From contig JAMSLZ010000001.1 of NCBI GenBank assembly GCA_026027325.1, forward strand, positions 4,712,001 to 4,776,000: a stretch of DNA of 64,000 nt, read 5' to 3'. The notes under the pieces were generated by a model, which worked only from the letters and a program-made list of their open reading frames with translations, was not told where the DNA came from and did no database searches. The position numbers were made by a program, and so were the translations under genes. Positions within the stretch are counted from its first letter, which is position 1. Each line of letters opens with the position of its first letter. Shown here in pieces: positions 23,437-35,031 of the stretch. The stretch comes from Actinomucor elegans. Lineage: Eukaryota > Mucoromycota > Mucoromycetes > Mucorales > Mucoraceae.

Positions 23437-25175
23437 TTTTTTGTACTTTTTACAAGAAAAGAGGGAAAGAAAAGCCAAGTTGAAAAGCCGAAGAACTTTA
23501 TGCAATATCGTGACTGACTGTAATGTGATACGTGACAGAAGTACCGTATCAAACTGTCTCACAGTTGATCATTCACCAATCAAAGCACCAATTGACTTTC
23601 CGTCTAGCCAATAAAAACAATTACAAAGTTTATTCCGAGTTTGATGCAAATCAGTTTATGAAAGGGAGTTGGGTTTCATGCGTAGTTTTTCTTGGTTCTT
23701 TTCTCGAGGGTTCTGATGCAGAAACGCAGTTTAATCAAGCTAGCAATGATCTGTATTAGAAAAGGAGCTATATTCCTGCTGGCGTTAGCGAGCAAAGAAA
23801 AGACGCGTTCAAGCTCGATTTTTTAATGAGATGAATATAGTAAATAAAGATGAATATCTACTCCAAAACATTAAAAATTTTAAAGACCATCTTCCAATTC
23901 GTCTAATCTAGCAACTCTTTCAGGACATGGGGCAACTAAATGGATGTGGCATTTGACGGAGATCTACCGAGATTTGCAGAGATCTCATCCACACTGAACA
24001 TGTTGACTTAGAATTGAAAACTCGATCGCCATGGGCAACTCATGCGATTCGTATACTTGAATGTATAATAAAAGTAATGCAAAATTAAATTCGTTTCTGA
24101 ATAAAGTAGATCTTACAAAAAAAAATGAATAGAAAAATTCTGTTTCAGATTGAACAGGTACATTTATGATGTCGGAGTTCCGTGAAGGCTGATCGTTGCA
24201 AGATATAGTTTTGAAAATTCATTTATTGCTGATAACAGCTACAATTACTTATACTACCAAACCTTCAAAGGCTTCTCTTTGTTTATCACTAACCGGAATG
24301 CACTTTTGTGAAATGAGTAATTTCTGTCAAAAATCCCGTCGGGTAATAGATGCGAGCTTGACCCACGCAATATCACAGAAAGAGAACAGTTGGAATCGAC
24401 AACAGCAGCCTAATCAGTAAAACTACAACAGTTTAAACACCGAAATTATCTTGGATACGTTTTTTTTAACGGCATGAATGATTTGTAAAGACACAGTTTA
24501 TAATGGAATCAGGTGTATGGCAACTATACATGCTCAGAATAACTTTTTTTATGATTTTATTCAGATAATTAAACTGGAATATTGGCGTAGAACCAAATAT
24601 CCGATAAGTCGGATATTAACTCAAGAATGAATCTATATATTTAAAATAAACGCAACATAATCTTTACGCCATTTGACGCAGAATTGAGTCCTACCCAAAG
24701 TTTTTTAAAACACCATTGGGCTAACTAAACATTTTTATCTACCAGCAAAACTATTAAAAAAAGGAGGGTTTATTTTTGGCCTGGAATGAAGGTAAACACT
24801 CCAATTTGTTAAATTGCCGACATCCAGTTAAATCAATGGATTATGTGATAAAACATCCTCTAAGTATGTTGCAAGCAAAACTAGAATAAACCAATATTTA
24901 TCAGTATAGAGGTGTGTCGTAGATACTATAAAGATAAAAAGGTACGCGTCATAGTATGAAAAAAGAGGTGAGGATCATATTATATTATGATGACGTGTCT
25001 GTAGCAATCATTTGCTGCTCTGTTGATATGCAACGACGATGATAATGCATTTAATTTAGCTTGTTCTTTTCATTTGTACTATCTCCTAATACAGTTACCA
25101 AGGTACTCTCCTGTTGCTTTGAGGGCTGAAAAAGATCTACGTGTACTAATAGGAGTTTTTCGCCCCGTTGATTGA
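23437..25175. other. Intergenic, divergent promoters plus a repeat copy
   Basis: Lies between the divergently transcribed choline-transporter-like and PUF genes. It contains one dispersed repeat copy near 23941. An open stretch at 24196-24420 shows no similarity I recognise. Confidence 0.45.
23941..23984 (-). repeat. Dispersed repeat copy (half-element)
   Basis: Reads GGATGTGGCATTTGACGGAG, then ATCTACCGAGATTTGC. The CCGAGAT box occurs twice (once as ACGGAGAT), suggesting a small internal duplication. Confidence 0.5.
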
Positions 25176-25346
25176 ATGGATATTAAAAAAAAAGTAAGTA
25201 AATCCTACATGTGCTCTCTCGGTCGTCTTTTACTCTCTTCTCCTACTCTAAAATGCAAGCAAAACTCCTCTTTTATAGTCATACTTCCCCTATTTATTAT
25301 TCGAGTATTTAATATTGAATTCTTTCTCTTTCTTCTTTTCTTTTAG
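25176..25346 (+). other. Possible 5' exon and intron of the PUF gene
   Basis: ATG at 25176 begins an 18-nt segment (MDIKKK) followed by a textbook donor GTAAGT at 25194. A pyrimidine-rich tract ends in TTTTAG directly before the ATG at 25347. Joining them stays in frame and would add six residues. At 153 nt the intron is longer than most here. It may equally be an intron in the 5' untranslated region. Confidence 0.5.
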
Positions 25347-27739
25347 ATGGTAGATAAAGATATGGCTACAGCTTCTAACTATTATAACCACGTTGCAAGC
25401 CCTTCTGTTGACTTGAATGAAAACCAACTGGCTTCTCGTTCAGTCCCTGGTTCGCGACGTAACTCTAACGACGAAAAGAAGTGAGTTCTTGATACTAAGC
25501 GCGTAGCAAGTGATACTCATTGTTATAGCTTGTATAATACCAATACTATCATGACACCTCATGATGCGCCTATTGATTTCCTCATGAAACCACCTCCAAG
25601 ATCGTTTAGTATTGACGTTGGTTCAATGCAGAATACCAACTATAGTTTATTCTCTGAAGAAACTGATTCAAGTAAGAAATTATTTTCTTGTTTTTTTTGG
25701 TGGTACTAATTCATTGCAGGTGCTGCAGCTTTTCACTATTTACGCCCACGTTACAATAATAGTAATAGTAATGCATTAAATAATAACAATACCAACAATG
25801 CAAGCTATGGATTGGTAATAAGATAACAGCATACCCCTAAACAAGGGCTGATTTGTAATTGTTTTTTTTTTATTAGTTTGCTTCTGACCTGGACTTAGAC
25901 TCAAGTCTTCGCAAGAATTCCACTAAAAGTGTAGAATCATTAAGAAGCAAAAGCTGGGCTCAGTTCTTGGACCCTTCCATAGGAACTGGCCCATTAGACG
26001 TCCAGTCTGCATTTTACAACCCTGCGCGAAGATTCTCTCATGGATGGTCTCCAGATCATTTGTCTGTATTAAAATCCAACAGTAGTAGATTAACTCCTTC
26101 TTATTCTTATTCGGATATCCAAACACCGCCATATCGTACTCATCTTCAACCGGTATCTATATGCCAACAGTTTCGTCAATATGGATACTGTACATTAAAG
26201 GAACAGTGCCCCTATTCGCATATGCCAACAGCATTTTACCAACAGCAGTTGATGACTGATGGTGCCATGGGATACCAGGCTTCAACCAATAGCAGTTATT
26301 TGCCAGCACAGCATCCTACCATGCGCTATTCTACCTCAGCTTCAACAACCATGGATGGTGATATATCCATTAAATCCACCTCACCTTTGTTCAATACCGT
26401 GATTCAAACACCCGAACGTCGTACTTCCAATAGTACTGATCCTGAAGTTAACAAATACAATGGTGCCACCTTGGAAGAATTCAAGGGCAGGCTCTATGAG
26501 TTATGTAAAGATCAAAATGGATGTCGCTTTTTACAAACCAAGCTCGAGGAGTCTACAGCTCATGTCACTGCTATCTATGAAGAGATCCATGCCCATTTTG
26601 TTGATCTAATGACAGATCCATTTGGAAACTACCTTTGTCAAAAGCTGTTGGAACGCTGTGACGATGAGCAAAGAACTTGTATAGTGGATGTCATTGCACC
26701 TGAGTTCCTGAAGATCTGTTTGAGTATGCATGGCACGAGAGCAGTCCAGAAACTGATTGAATTTCTGTCTACTAAGAGACAGGTATGCTTCTAACATTAT
26801 CATATACATAAACTAATAGCTATTACTTAGATTCAAGCTGTTATCGTAGCCTTACAGCCCAATGTAGTGGCATTGATCAAGGACTTGAACGGAAACCATG
26901 TTATTCAAAAATGCCTCCATAAATTAAGCCCAGAACATAACCAATTCATCTATGATACGGTGAGCGAGCACTGTATTGAAGTTGCTTCACATAAACACGG
27001 CTGCTGCGTGTACCAGCGCTGTATTGATCATGCTGTGCAATCACAAAAGGTTAAATTGTAACAGTATTGTTTATTATTTGTATATTTATTCATTATTCTA
27101 ATAGATCCAACTGGTGAATGTCATTACACAGCATGCACTACCACTAGTACAAGATCCTTTTGGAAATTACGTTGTGCAATACGTCTTGGGTTTAGAGGAT
27201 GCCACGTTTTATGACCGCCTTATTCGCAAGTTTATTGAACCTGTACGTGAATTGTCTGTTCAAAAGTTCAGTTCCAATGTCATTGAAAAGGTACTGTGTA
27301 TAGATTGTAGTTAGTTAAGATACTGATATTATACTAGTGTATTCGTGTTGCTGAAAAAGATACGAGAAGACTGTTGATTGACGGTATCATCCAACATCCT
27401 AACATGGATAGATTCATACGCGATTCTTATGCAAACTACGTTATTCAAACATGTCTGGACTGTGCTGATGATGACCAACGCAGTCAGTTCATTGATTGTA
27501 TTCGTCCCCTTTTACCTCCTATTCGTAATACACCTTATGGTAAACGCATTTACAGTAAAATTCATAGAGGAGATATAAGTAACAGTAGCAGTACCCGAAC
27601 AAACACATCTTCTTCTTCATCCGCAGCACGCCATTACCAACAACCGAGAGTGTTGGACAACACAATTATCCAGGGAATGAGTGCTTTGAACTTAAACGCT
27701 ACGGCTGCTCCAGTTTCATCAGCACCACAATGGCAATAA
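25347..27739 (+). CDS. PUF (Pumilio) RNA-binding protein with CCCH zinc finger
   Basis: Seven exons: 25347-25480, 25529-25671, 25720-25814, 25877-26782, 26831-27049, 27105-27290 and 27338-27739. They give 694 residues. A C-x8-C-x5-C-x3-H zinc finger (Cys220, 229, 235, His239) precedes eight PUF repeats (about 325-640). The RNA-contact residues read NGCRFLQ, GNYLCQ, GTRAVQ, GNHVIQ, GCCVYQ, GNYVVQ, SSNVIEK and ANYVIQ. By the PUF code this predicts a site close to UGUAUAUA, the Pumilio/Puf3 type (UGUANAUA). PUF proteins repress or localise mRNAs via 3' UTR sites in the cytoplasm. The N-terminus is Asn/Ser-rich and the tail is Ser/Thr-rich. A six-residue N-terminal extension from an upstream exon is possible. 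Confidence 0.88.
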
Positions 27740-28071
27740 TCTCAGGCTACCACTATGTAACACCTTATATTCCTTTCTTTTTCTATTTGAAAATGTAATA
27801 TTATTGAATTGTATACAAGAAAATGACAATATATATATCTATAAAAAAAACGAATAAAGTATAATATAAATCATGTTAGAGTTGGTTCTCGATCTGATGA
27901 TATGAATGTAATTATAAAATAAATTCGAGTGGTGGTGTTCTCAGGGAAGAAGGTATTGTTAACTTCATGGAGGTTATATATCATAAATATGTGTAACATA
28001 CTTAATGACACCAAAGCATTGAAACTGAATCATTGTTTTCCTAAGCATAGTAGTTTATTTTGAATATAGAG

Positions 28072-28101
28072 TATTAATCAGATGTGACATTTAACCATCG
28101 A
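28072..28101 (-). repeat. Dispersed repeat copy (half-element)
   Basis: Reads GTATTAATCAGATGTGACAT, then TTAACCATCG. The upstream AGTTTATTTTGAA may be the degenerate second half. Confidence 0.5.
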
Positions 28102-28972
28102 CAAAGAAGAAATCTGGTAATATTGAAAAAAAAAAAAAAGAATTCCAATAATACTAACCATGCGAAGCTGGCTTCAAAACACCGCGTTTCTTTTGTAAAA
28201 TAGTTTTTAAAAGACATATTTAGTACATAGCTAATGTAGATAATACAATATTAGTAGTATGTTAATAAGCTTGTAGTATATTCTTAATACGAGCACTATG
28301 TGATTTATAATTTATACTATTATAAAAAATTAAATGAGCCGAATTTTTATAAACAAAAATTCTAAATATTGTAAGAAATAAAAGTATAATCCGCTTCATT
28401 TGATATATACAATTTAATTCTTCATAGACTCTGTCAAGTTGATTTCTGGATATCAATGGTTTTTATTTTCAAGTTGTTCCTAGATGGTTTCTCGCACAAT
28501 GTGTTTAATATTCCGACAGCGAATAAGAAAGAAATATTTAAACGAAGCTTAGCAATGGTTTCGAGAACCAATTGAAGCCCTTTTAATGGAATCGGCTAAA
28601 TATCTTCCGGTCGCATGAAAAATACTGTCGGGCTTTCCGAATTGTTTGTCCTCTTGTGCACCATCTCCACGACCGACAATTGGGTAATCTCAAATCACAT
28701 TGGGTCGAATCAGATCTTGCGAGAGTAGGTTTCTGTCCAATAGTTTATTCATGCTGATAGTTCATCGCTTGCATATAGCGCAACAATGGCCCTATTTTAT
28801 AAGCTTTACCTCTATTCATACAGAATATTGTATATAACAGAAACTATATCTTTTTTTAATTTGATCCTTCAATTTGGGGTATAATTGGTACGAAATATGA
28901 CGAAATAAGGCGGATCTCTTTTCTGTATTGATGCTGATGATCTCCGCCAATTACAAATCCTGGCATCATATA

Positions 28973-28976
<4 letters not shown>

Positions 28977-29009
<33 letters not shown>
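28977..29009. repeat. Poly-T tract, 33 bases
   Basis: Uninterrupted T run about 85 bp upstream of the bZIP start. It may act as a nucleosome-excluding promoter tract. Confidence 0.9.
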
Positions 29010-29012
<3 letters not shown>

Positions 29013-29093
29013 CGGTGGAGCTAGGAATCCTATATATATTGAATCCAATTTTTGAAAATACGGAATAAAACTTGTCCTGACTATTCTTCAACG

Positions 29094-29811
29094 ATGTCAT
29101 ACATATCGTCGCTTAATCTGCTCAACGCAGATTCGCCTGCGGCTATAAACGAAGAGGTTTTCAGGAAGAATTAGCACTCTGGGCCAATGCTCAATTTAGC
29201 TTCGATACTGCGCCTGGTTCTGCTCTTGTAGACGAAGATACCAAAAAAAACGAGGGAAATCATCTTTTCGAAGCTCTGTCTAAACTATCTCAGCTCGGTA
29301 ATATAAACACATTCATCATAGAAAATACTGGGACTAACATGATTCTATAACAGTCCAACCTTCCCAACAGAAGCCTACGATTGTAAATGCATCACCTCAG
29401 ACTTACTATAATTCCCCCACGATAACACCATCGGGTACTATTTTACCTCGCATCGCGCCTGCTCCTGGCCCTACCAGCGGTATTCAATTGATGGAAACAA
29501 ACAACTTGTTGAACAACAAGAAGCGCTCATTGGAAGATGAAGCTGATCTCAGTGTCGATGATGATAAGAGACGTAGAAATACTGCCGCTTCAGCTCGATT
29601 CCGTATGAAAAAGAAGCTTCGTGAACAAGCTCTCGAAAAGACTACCAAAGAAATGGCTGAAAATGTCGAGAAACTTGAATCTAAAGTCAAGGAGCTCGAA
29701 ATGGAAGCGAAATGGCTTCGAGCTCTTGTTGTGGAGAAAGATCCTTCTCTTTTAAACAAAGAAGAATCTTCCAACGATAATGCAGATGAAGAAGACAAAA
29801 AAGAAGAGTAA
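29094..29811 (+). CDS. bZIP transcription factor, Cys3/MetR-like, with apparent frameshift
   Basis: Two exons (29094-29297 and 29354-29811) would give about 220 residues. From ATG 29094 the frame reads MSYISSLNLLNADSPAAINE and then hits TAG at 29172. The other frame resumes at once as QEELALWANAQFSFDTAPG, a stretch of the kind found in fungal bZIP activators. One extra base (or a -1 ribosomal shift re-reading C29162) would join them. The basic region has the NTAASARFR signature (N-x2-A-A-S-x-R) followed by a leucine zipper with L/V/L spacing, then an acidic tail. RRxNTAASARFR basic regions occur in Cys3/MetR/Zip1-type regulators of sulfur metabolism; the regulated genes here are unknown. The protein is either translated through a frameshift, a recent pseudogene, or affected by a base-call error. 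Confidence 0.75.
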
Positions 29812-30485
29812 TAGACTCTGGCGAAGCTTTGCTGTTGCATTAATTTCGGCCGTCTATTAATTCAGTAACAGAAAATGATTATGGATGCTCAGTCTTTTTC
29901 TTATATATATCTATCTACATCTAGCTTAACTGATCTTTCTCAAATGATTAAAATGTAGCAGATCGACGTTTTTATTTTGGAAAGTCATAAAAAATAACAA
30001 TCCAATTCCGCTATCTTGTATCTAGTTTGCGTAATTATACTTGTATGTGATTGGCTCAAAAGTTCATCTAATTCATCATTCCAGTCGTCTGTTTCATCGC
30101 AATTTGTACATACACTATTCTTTCTATTATTGAACAAATAAAATCAATCGCATTAAAGATATGTTCTATGGCTAGTGATATTAGCAGCAGAGCTCCAACA
30201 GAAATGGAACAAAGGAGGCAATTTCCAATTTCCACTGTAGATGTGTCAATTAAAAGCATATGTTAATATGCAATCAAATGTGCTATTGAAATTACTTAGT
30301 ATAAAGCCTATGCAATGCCATGTGCTTGGTTTATATATAACACATCCATATAATCCCTGTACTGCCTCTTCAATATACTATGCAATATGTATCCATACAT
30401 CGTTAAATACCAGTTGATTCGCTTGAAATACCATAGGATTTCGATGTTCAATTACAGTTTCATGCTTACTGGCATAAGTTTACGC

Positions 30486-30510
30486 AATCAGATGTGGCAT
30501 TTGACTGGGG
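30486..30510 (-). repeat. Dispersed repeat copy (short)
   Basis: Reads AATCAGATGTGGCATTTGAC. Only the GATGYGACATT half is evident. Confidence 0.45.
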
Positions 30511-30636
30511 TGGGTAGGGAAATCTAGAGCTGGGCAAATGGTATCATTATATCAAAAGTGCGCAAAGTACATTGAATCATTGGCAAGTGTAATATACTGA
30601 TTGCACTAGCGTTAAACGACTGTTGTAAGAAATTCA

Positions 30637-30700
30637 GCAGCTCATTCCGGGCATGAACTACTTTGAGATAAAAATGATATCTAACCGAGATTGGTGGAGA
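30637..30700 (-). repeat. Dispersed repeat copy (both halves)
   Basis: Reads GCAGCTCATTCCGGGCATGA, then ACTACTTTGAG, then ATATCTAACCGAGATTGG. The GATGTGACATT box is eroded, but the flanking boxes fit the order and spacing. Confidence 0.65.
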
Positions 30701-32427
30701 AAGCCATTGATCATTTGATATCGGTTATAATGTTGTCGTCATACAGCCAGTCAGATTGACGAAAATAAGAAAAATCGAGATTTCATTTTTTGACTTGGTG
30801 CAGTGTTTGCAATTTCATCCTTGCTCGTTTTTTTAAATCAGTGTACTGAAAAGACGCCTTTTTATTATCAAAATTATAGTACATTCAGCCAAAAACACTC
30901 ACTTCTTCCAGCTTAAATGAATGCTTTAAAGGGGGGCGAGGGATGGAATTAACGGACCTCACAACACTTGGACATTCTGTCCTTAAAACGTGCCCATATT
31001 TTTTTTTCTTAACATAAAATTGTTCTATAATATGTTATGAATATTATGGCACCTGTTTGAGATTTGAAATGTAAAAGAGTGATGCTACCTCTATGCTTCG
31101 ATTTTTTTATCATTACAGAAGCTCTTTGGACGCTTGATATTATCAATGGTTGTACCAAGTTTCATATCCAGTCTAACATTTGCTTCACTCTCCAAAGATA
31201 TAAAATGGATAGTCGAGAAGCATTTAAGCACAAGTTTAATATATTTAGCTTGGTAATTCCTTATATATATATGTATTAATCTTTATCATTTTAATTTTAG
31301 GAAAGGATCCAAAGCCAAATCGATAAAGTTGATTTATCAATAGAAGTTAAATTTATTAAGTTGTCAAAACTTGTCGATCAAATAAACCTATTATTTATTA
31401 CGCTGTTTACAGTGTAATATTTGATTATGTTTCAATCACTTAAAGGTCATATATATATAACGACTGCATATAATTCTAATTCAACATTTGATAGCTATTG
31501 GATCGTTAGGTTCCTAATTTCCTTTTTTTTTCTTTGATAACCGTATTTGATACAATCTCAGTTTATACTATACTAATTGTTCCATCAAATACAATTACAT
31601 ATGCAATGCTACTGATCATTTGAATTTCTTTACTTATTTGGCTGGAGGTACACAAGTAATTCATTTTGACCTTATCTAAATCGCTGCAGAAACTAAAACA
31701 ATTATAAGTTTGATTCATCAGGAAAATGCGATTTATAGCTATTTTTTTCTGTAGCAGCAAGTAATTCTTCAAATGCTGAGACATTGCAATCTAAAGTTGG
31801 ATTCATTTCTGTCATTTGAAACCTATTATATGAAAAAATTAAAGTTACAAATAAGTAGATAATTTGTATACCATTGAGATTTATCATCTTCAGACAAATC
31901 GAAATTTGAATCAGAATTTGATTGATTAGACTAGCTAATCTATGATGACTCTGTCGACATTGATTTGTCTTCACTTGCTATTTCTTCTCACAAGTGCTTA
32001 TCTAGAGACGTAACAATCACTTATTGAGCCTTAAAGTCCCTTTGCTTCATATACTTTTTCAAATCTTTCGGAATATAATGAATGATATTGAGGTAATAAG
32101 TAAATAGGCATAAATTTATGCTTCGATTGAACATACATGCTGCTGGTGTATTTCAAATCGCATCACAAACATTTGAGCATAACTCTCTTTTATTGGTATT
32201 GGTTTTAGAAGAGATTTTATTAAAAACTAACTTAGTATAAAATTGACACATAAATTGAGTCTGCTTGATTTCTATGTATTACCTTTAAGTTTCTAGAATT
32301 AATCGTTATAAACATGGTATTGTATTGACTTGGCCAAAGTTTTAGACATTGATTTACATTCATTGATTTATCATGCCTCCCTTTGAAGATTTCTTTATTT
32401 TGTATAAGGAATTCTCCAAAAGTTGAT

Positions 32428-32429
<2 letters not shown>

Positions 32430-32468
<39 letters not shown>
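32430..32468. repeat. Poly-T tract, 39 bases
   Basis: Longest homopolymer in the window. It sits about 100 bp to the left of a GC-richer island, so on the minus strand it would read as a 39-base poly-A on the 3' side of that island. Confidence 0.9.
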
Positions 32469-32469
<1 letters not shown>

Positions 32470-32569
32470 ATTTAGCAATGTACTAAGCTCTATAAAGTAA
32501 ATAAGAATAATAAGCAATTAATCAAGCATTGATGTGAATTGTTAACTTTCTGTCCTTTATAAAGTTTGG

Positions 32570-32990
32570 AACTCGTGTTAATCAGTATTATAGTGAGTAG
32601 TGAATACGCAAGTACATAGCTGTGCTGTGGGATACCTCTTTGAAACAGTAGTCTCTTTGATTTTTTGCTCTCTCAATGCTCTCACTTGACAATACCTTCT
32701 CTGGAGCGGATAAAATCCGGGAATACCCTGACTTTTCATGCACTTAGTGCCAGTAATGATCTTAAATGTATTACCGCTCCTTTCACTAACAAGCAACTAG
32801 CAATCATTGGTGCGGTTTTCTCATCACTATGGTGCATCTACTCCACGAGCTTAATGGACCAGAAAGGTCTCGGGATTCAGCTCACTGCTGAGTCACACGT
32901 CTCCAATATTGTAGCTGAACTACTATCCGGCTAGTTCTATTCCTGAGACCTTTAGGTCTGGGGTTTTGCTTTATGCAGCAATAGTTTTAT
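32570..32990. other. GC-richer island of unknown nature
   Basis: About 400 bp that is visibly richer in G and C than its surroundings. On the plus strand one frame ends at TAG 32932-32934 after NKQLAIIGAVFSSLWCIY and ESHVSNIVAELLSG. A different plus-strand frame and a minus-strand frame are also partly open. No protein family is recognised. Just after it lies the palindrome AGACCTTTAGGTCT at 32946-32959. It may be a decayed mobile element, a noncoding RNA gene, or a fragment of foreign origin. Confidence 0.35.
32946..32959. terminator. Small perfect hairpin (possible 3' end structure)
   Basis: AGACC-TTTA-GGTCT is a perfect inverted repeat followed closely by GGGGTTTTGC. It could be a 3' hairpin of an RNA from the GC-richer island, or chance. 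Confidence 0.25.
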
Positions 32991-33500
32991 TTTCTATTGT
33001 TGATTCCTTTATGTTATAATAAAGCTACTATACAAAAGTGGATGTAACTACTACTATTATTATTATTATTTTATTGTTACGATTAATGCTACTATATGCA
33101 CCTTATTTCGAGAAGCAGTTATATTTTGTTTGGTCTGCTGAGTTCTTTATTAAATTGAAAAAAAAAGCGGTTTCTTTATTTAGATTTATACTTGTGAAGA
33201 AATCACACTACTTAGACTTTTTACAAAAAAAATATATTTTTTTGATGAATAAAGAATGCTTGACCAGTATTCGTAATTGCTAATATTTCCACACTTCAAA
33301 GTCATTTTTTTTTTCTGCATCTAGCCGTTACATGCCTATTTTACACAATCTTTTCTTACTGTTTGCTTGCTCCCATAATTTCCTGTAAATGTCAAATTTC
33401 ACTAACAAAACCAGTTTTATCCAATAAAATATCCACGTATAATTCATTGATCATCATTAACAGCTATAACGCGATTGTTATGCTACAGAAAGAAAAAAAA

Positions 33501-33710
33501 TTATTTAGTTGCAGAAACTTGTTCTTCAAGTTTTTGATTGCTCATTTTAACCTGGTCTGTAGCCACAACTGTAAATCTTTCTGTAACCATTGGCAGCCAA
33601 TAAATATTGAGGAAATATCCTAACAGCAGCTTATCAACAGCAACAGTAGTAGTGGTGCTGGCCTGACCTTTGCATCGCATTTTAACGATGATACTAAAAA
33701 TACCTTGCAT
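33501..33710 (-). other. Open stretch, possible small membrane protein or fragment
   Basis: ATG at 33710 opens 69 codons reading MQGIFSIIVKMRCKGQ, a hydrophobic segment (KLLLGYFLNIYWLPMV) and a polar tail ending EEQVSATK. Composition is protein-like, but there is no family match and no clear partner exon. Listed as a candidate only. Confidence 0.25.
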
Positions 33711-34030
33711 GTTAGTATGATTTATAGATAACTTAACTTTATTTCTTATAGTCTAAAATATTGTGCATTGTTTCTATTGTAAAGGTGCTAAGAGGGAGGG
33801 GACCGAGTTAGCCTATTTAAATCGGATCAGAATAACTGGGGTTTAGGGTTGTGGTATGGTAACGCTTTTATAAGTAGCATACCTTTCGTTTATAGATAAT
33901 AATTAGCTCATCAGTAAGCTTTTTCACTCTTCTTATAATCTACTTTTATAAAGTACACTAGCGTATAATAAATAAAACATAGATCAATTCTAAAATTAGC
34001 ATGGTACATTCATTGACGCGCGATCTTGAT

Positions 34031-34090
34031 CGATCTCGATCCGATGTCGCATTTGAGGAATAGTACATGTTTATAATGAGCAGATGTTTC
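34031..34090 (+). repeat. Dispersed repeat copy (both halves)
   Basis: Reads CGATCTCGATCCGATGTCGC, ATTTGAGGAATAGTACATGT, then TATAATGAGCAGATGT. It fits the consensus order with moderate divergence. Confidence 0.7.
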
Positions 34091-34422
34091 AGATAAATTT
34101 ACGATTTGATACCAATGCAATGGCTTTTTTTTCAGATTTGTTCATTGGCATAACAATGTGTGGACTGGGAGCACGCTACAGTTTTCAAGGGACTAGTAAG
34201 AGCATCTAACCAAAAAGTATCACTGGATAAATGTAATGTATAACTATAATCACTCACCATCTGTAGACCATACAGTCTACAGAAACACGGCTTTTGTATG
34301 GTGCGTTAACACGTTGTGCGAGATTATACTTGATCACGTTTTCATGAACCTTCTCGTTTTAATGAAATCTGTCTTTTAAAATACAGATCATCTGGATGGA
34401 GAGTTACCTACAGTCAAGCGGA

Positions 34423-34465
34423 AACCAGGGCGCTGTACATTTTGAACCAAAACATGGCCCTGGTT
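34423..34465. repeat. 9-bp inverted repeat, hairpin-capable
   Basis: AACCAGGGC at 34423-34431 and GCCCTGGTT at 34457-34465 are perfect reverse complements separated by 25 bases, in otherwise AT-rich DNA. Confidence 0.5.
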
Positions 34466-35031
34466 ATTCAGACACATGGCACTTGTATAGAACACATGAA
34501 GCTCAATACAGAGGTCACGTTTTACTCGGTAGGTTCGGAAGAGTCAAATTGATTACCATGATGGGTCACTATCCGAGATTAAAATATGTGTAATATGAAG
34601 ATATACCTTATTAGTAAAACAATGCCCCAACCGAACAAGAAAAAGCTTCTCAGTTGCTACCTTGATATGTAACAAACTTCCAAATTGTTCCAAGATTTGA
34701 ATGCTGTGTAAATATGTCAGAAGGGAATATATAATAACGCATAACGCGTACAAAACTTTATATATGTAGCGGGTTCACCTTTTAGATACTTTGGACCGCG
34801 GGGTAACTGACATAATAGCCTGTACAGGTAAAAACCTTTTTTCCCACTCTGTCTACGTCTACATGAAACTATCTTTCAACACAATGATCTATAGATAGAT
34901 CGCGAGTCTTGTTATTTTGTATATTTATTGAGAACTATGTACAAGTCGATAATAAGTTGAGCAAAAAGAAAGGTATATAAATATATGGAATATGTGTGTA
35001 GATCTGTATAGTAAAATAAAAAAGGTTATAT

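Larger units (their letters stand above)
27740..29093. other. Intergenic with a repeat copy and poly-T tract
   Basis: Lies between the PUF and bZIP genes. It holds a dispersed repeat copy (about 28072-28101), an AT-rich segment around 28200-28400 and a pure T run of 33 at 28977-29009. No gene supported. Confidence 0.5.
29812..32559. other. Intergenic, gene-poor, with repeat copies
   Basis: Very AT-rich 2.7 kb. It contains two dispersed repeat copies (about 30486-30510 and 30637-30700) and the longest homopolymer of the window (T run at 32430-32468). Short open frames show no recognisable protein. Confidence 0.5.
32991..35031. other. Intergenic, with one clear repeat copy
   Basis: Apart from the candidate at 33501-33710, I see no gene. 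It has a dispersed repeat copy (34031-34090) and a 9-bp inverted repeat (34423-34431 with 34457-34465). Confidence 0.45.

Noticed and set aside
23434..23562. Longer N-terminus for the choline-transporter-like protein
   Set aside because: The frame is open further upstream, but the extension is hydrophobic and unlike the family; the ATG before MEQSLPNFAKEAL is the better start.
29157..29164. 8-nt intron GTTTTCAG in the bZIP gene
   Set aside because: Has GT and AG but cannot be spliced at this length; treated as a frameshift instead.
34396..34593. 65-codon open frame with MESYLQSSGNQGAVHFEP start
   Set aside because: Looks protein-like at first, but no homologous family is recognised and there is no supporting context; contains the inverted repeat at 34423-34465.
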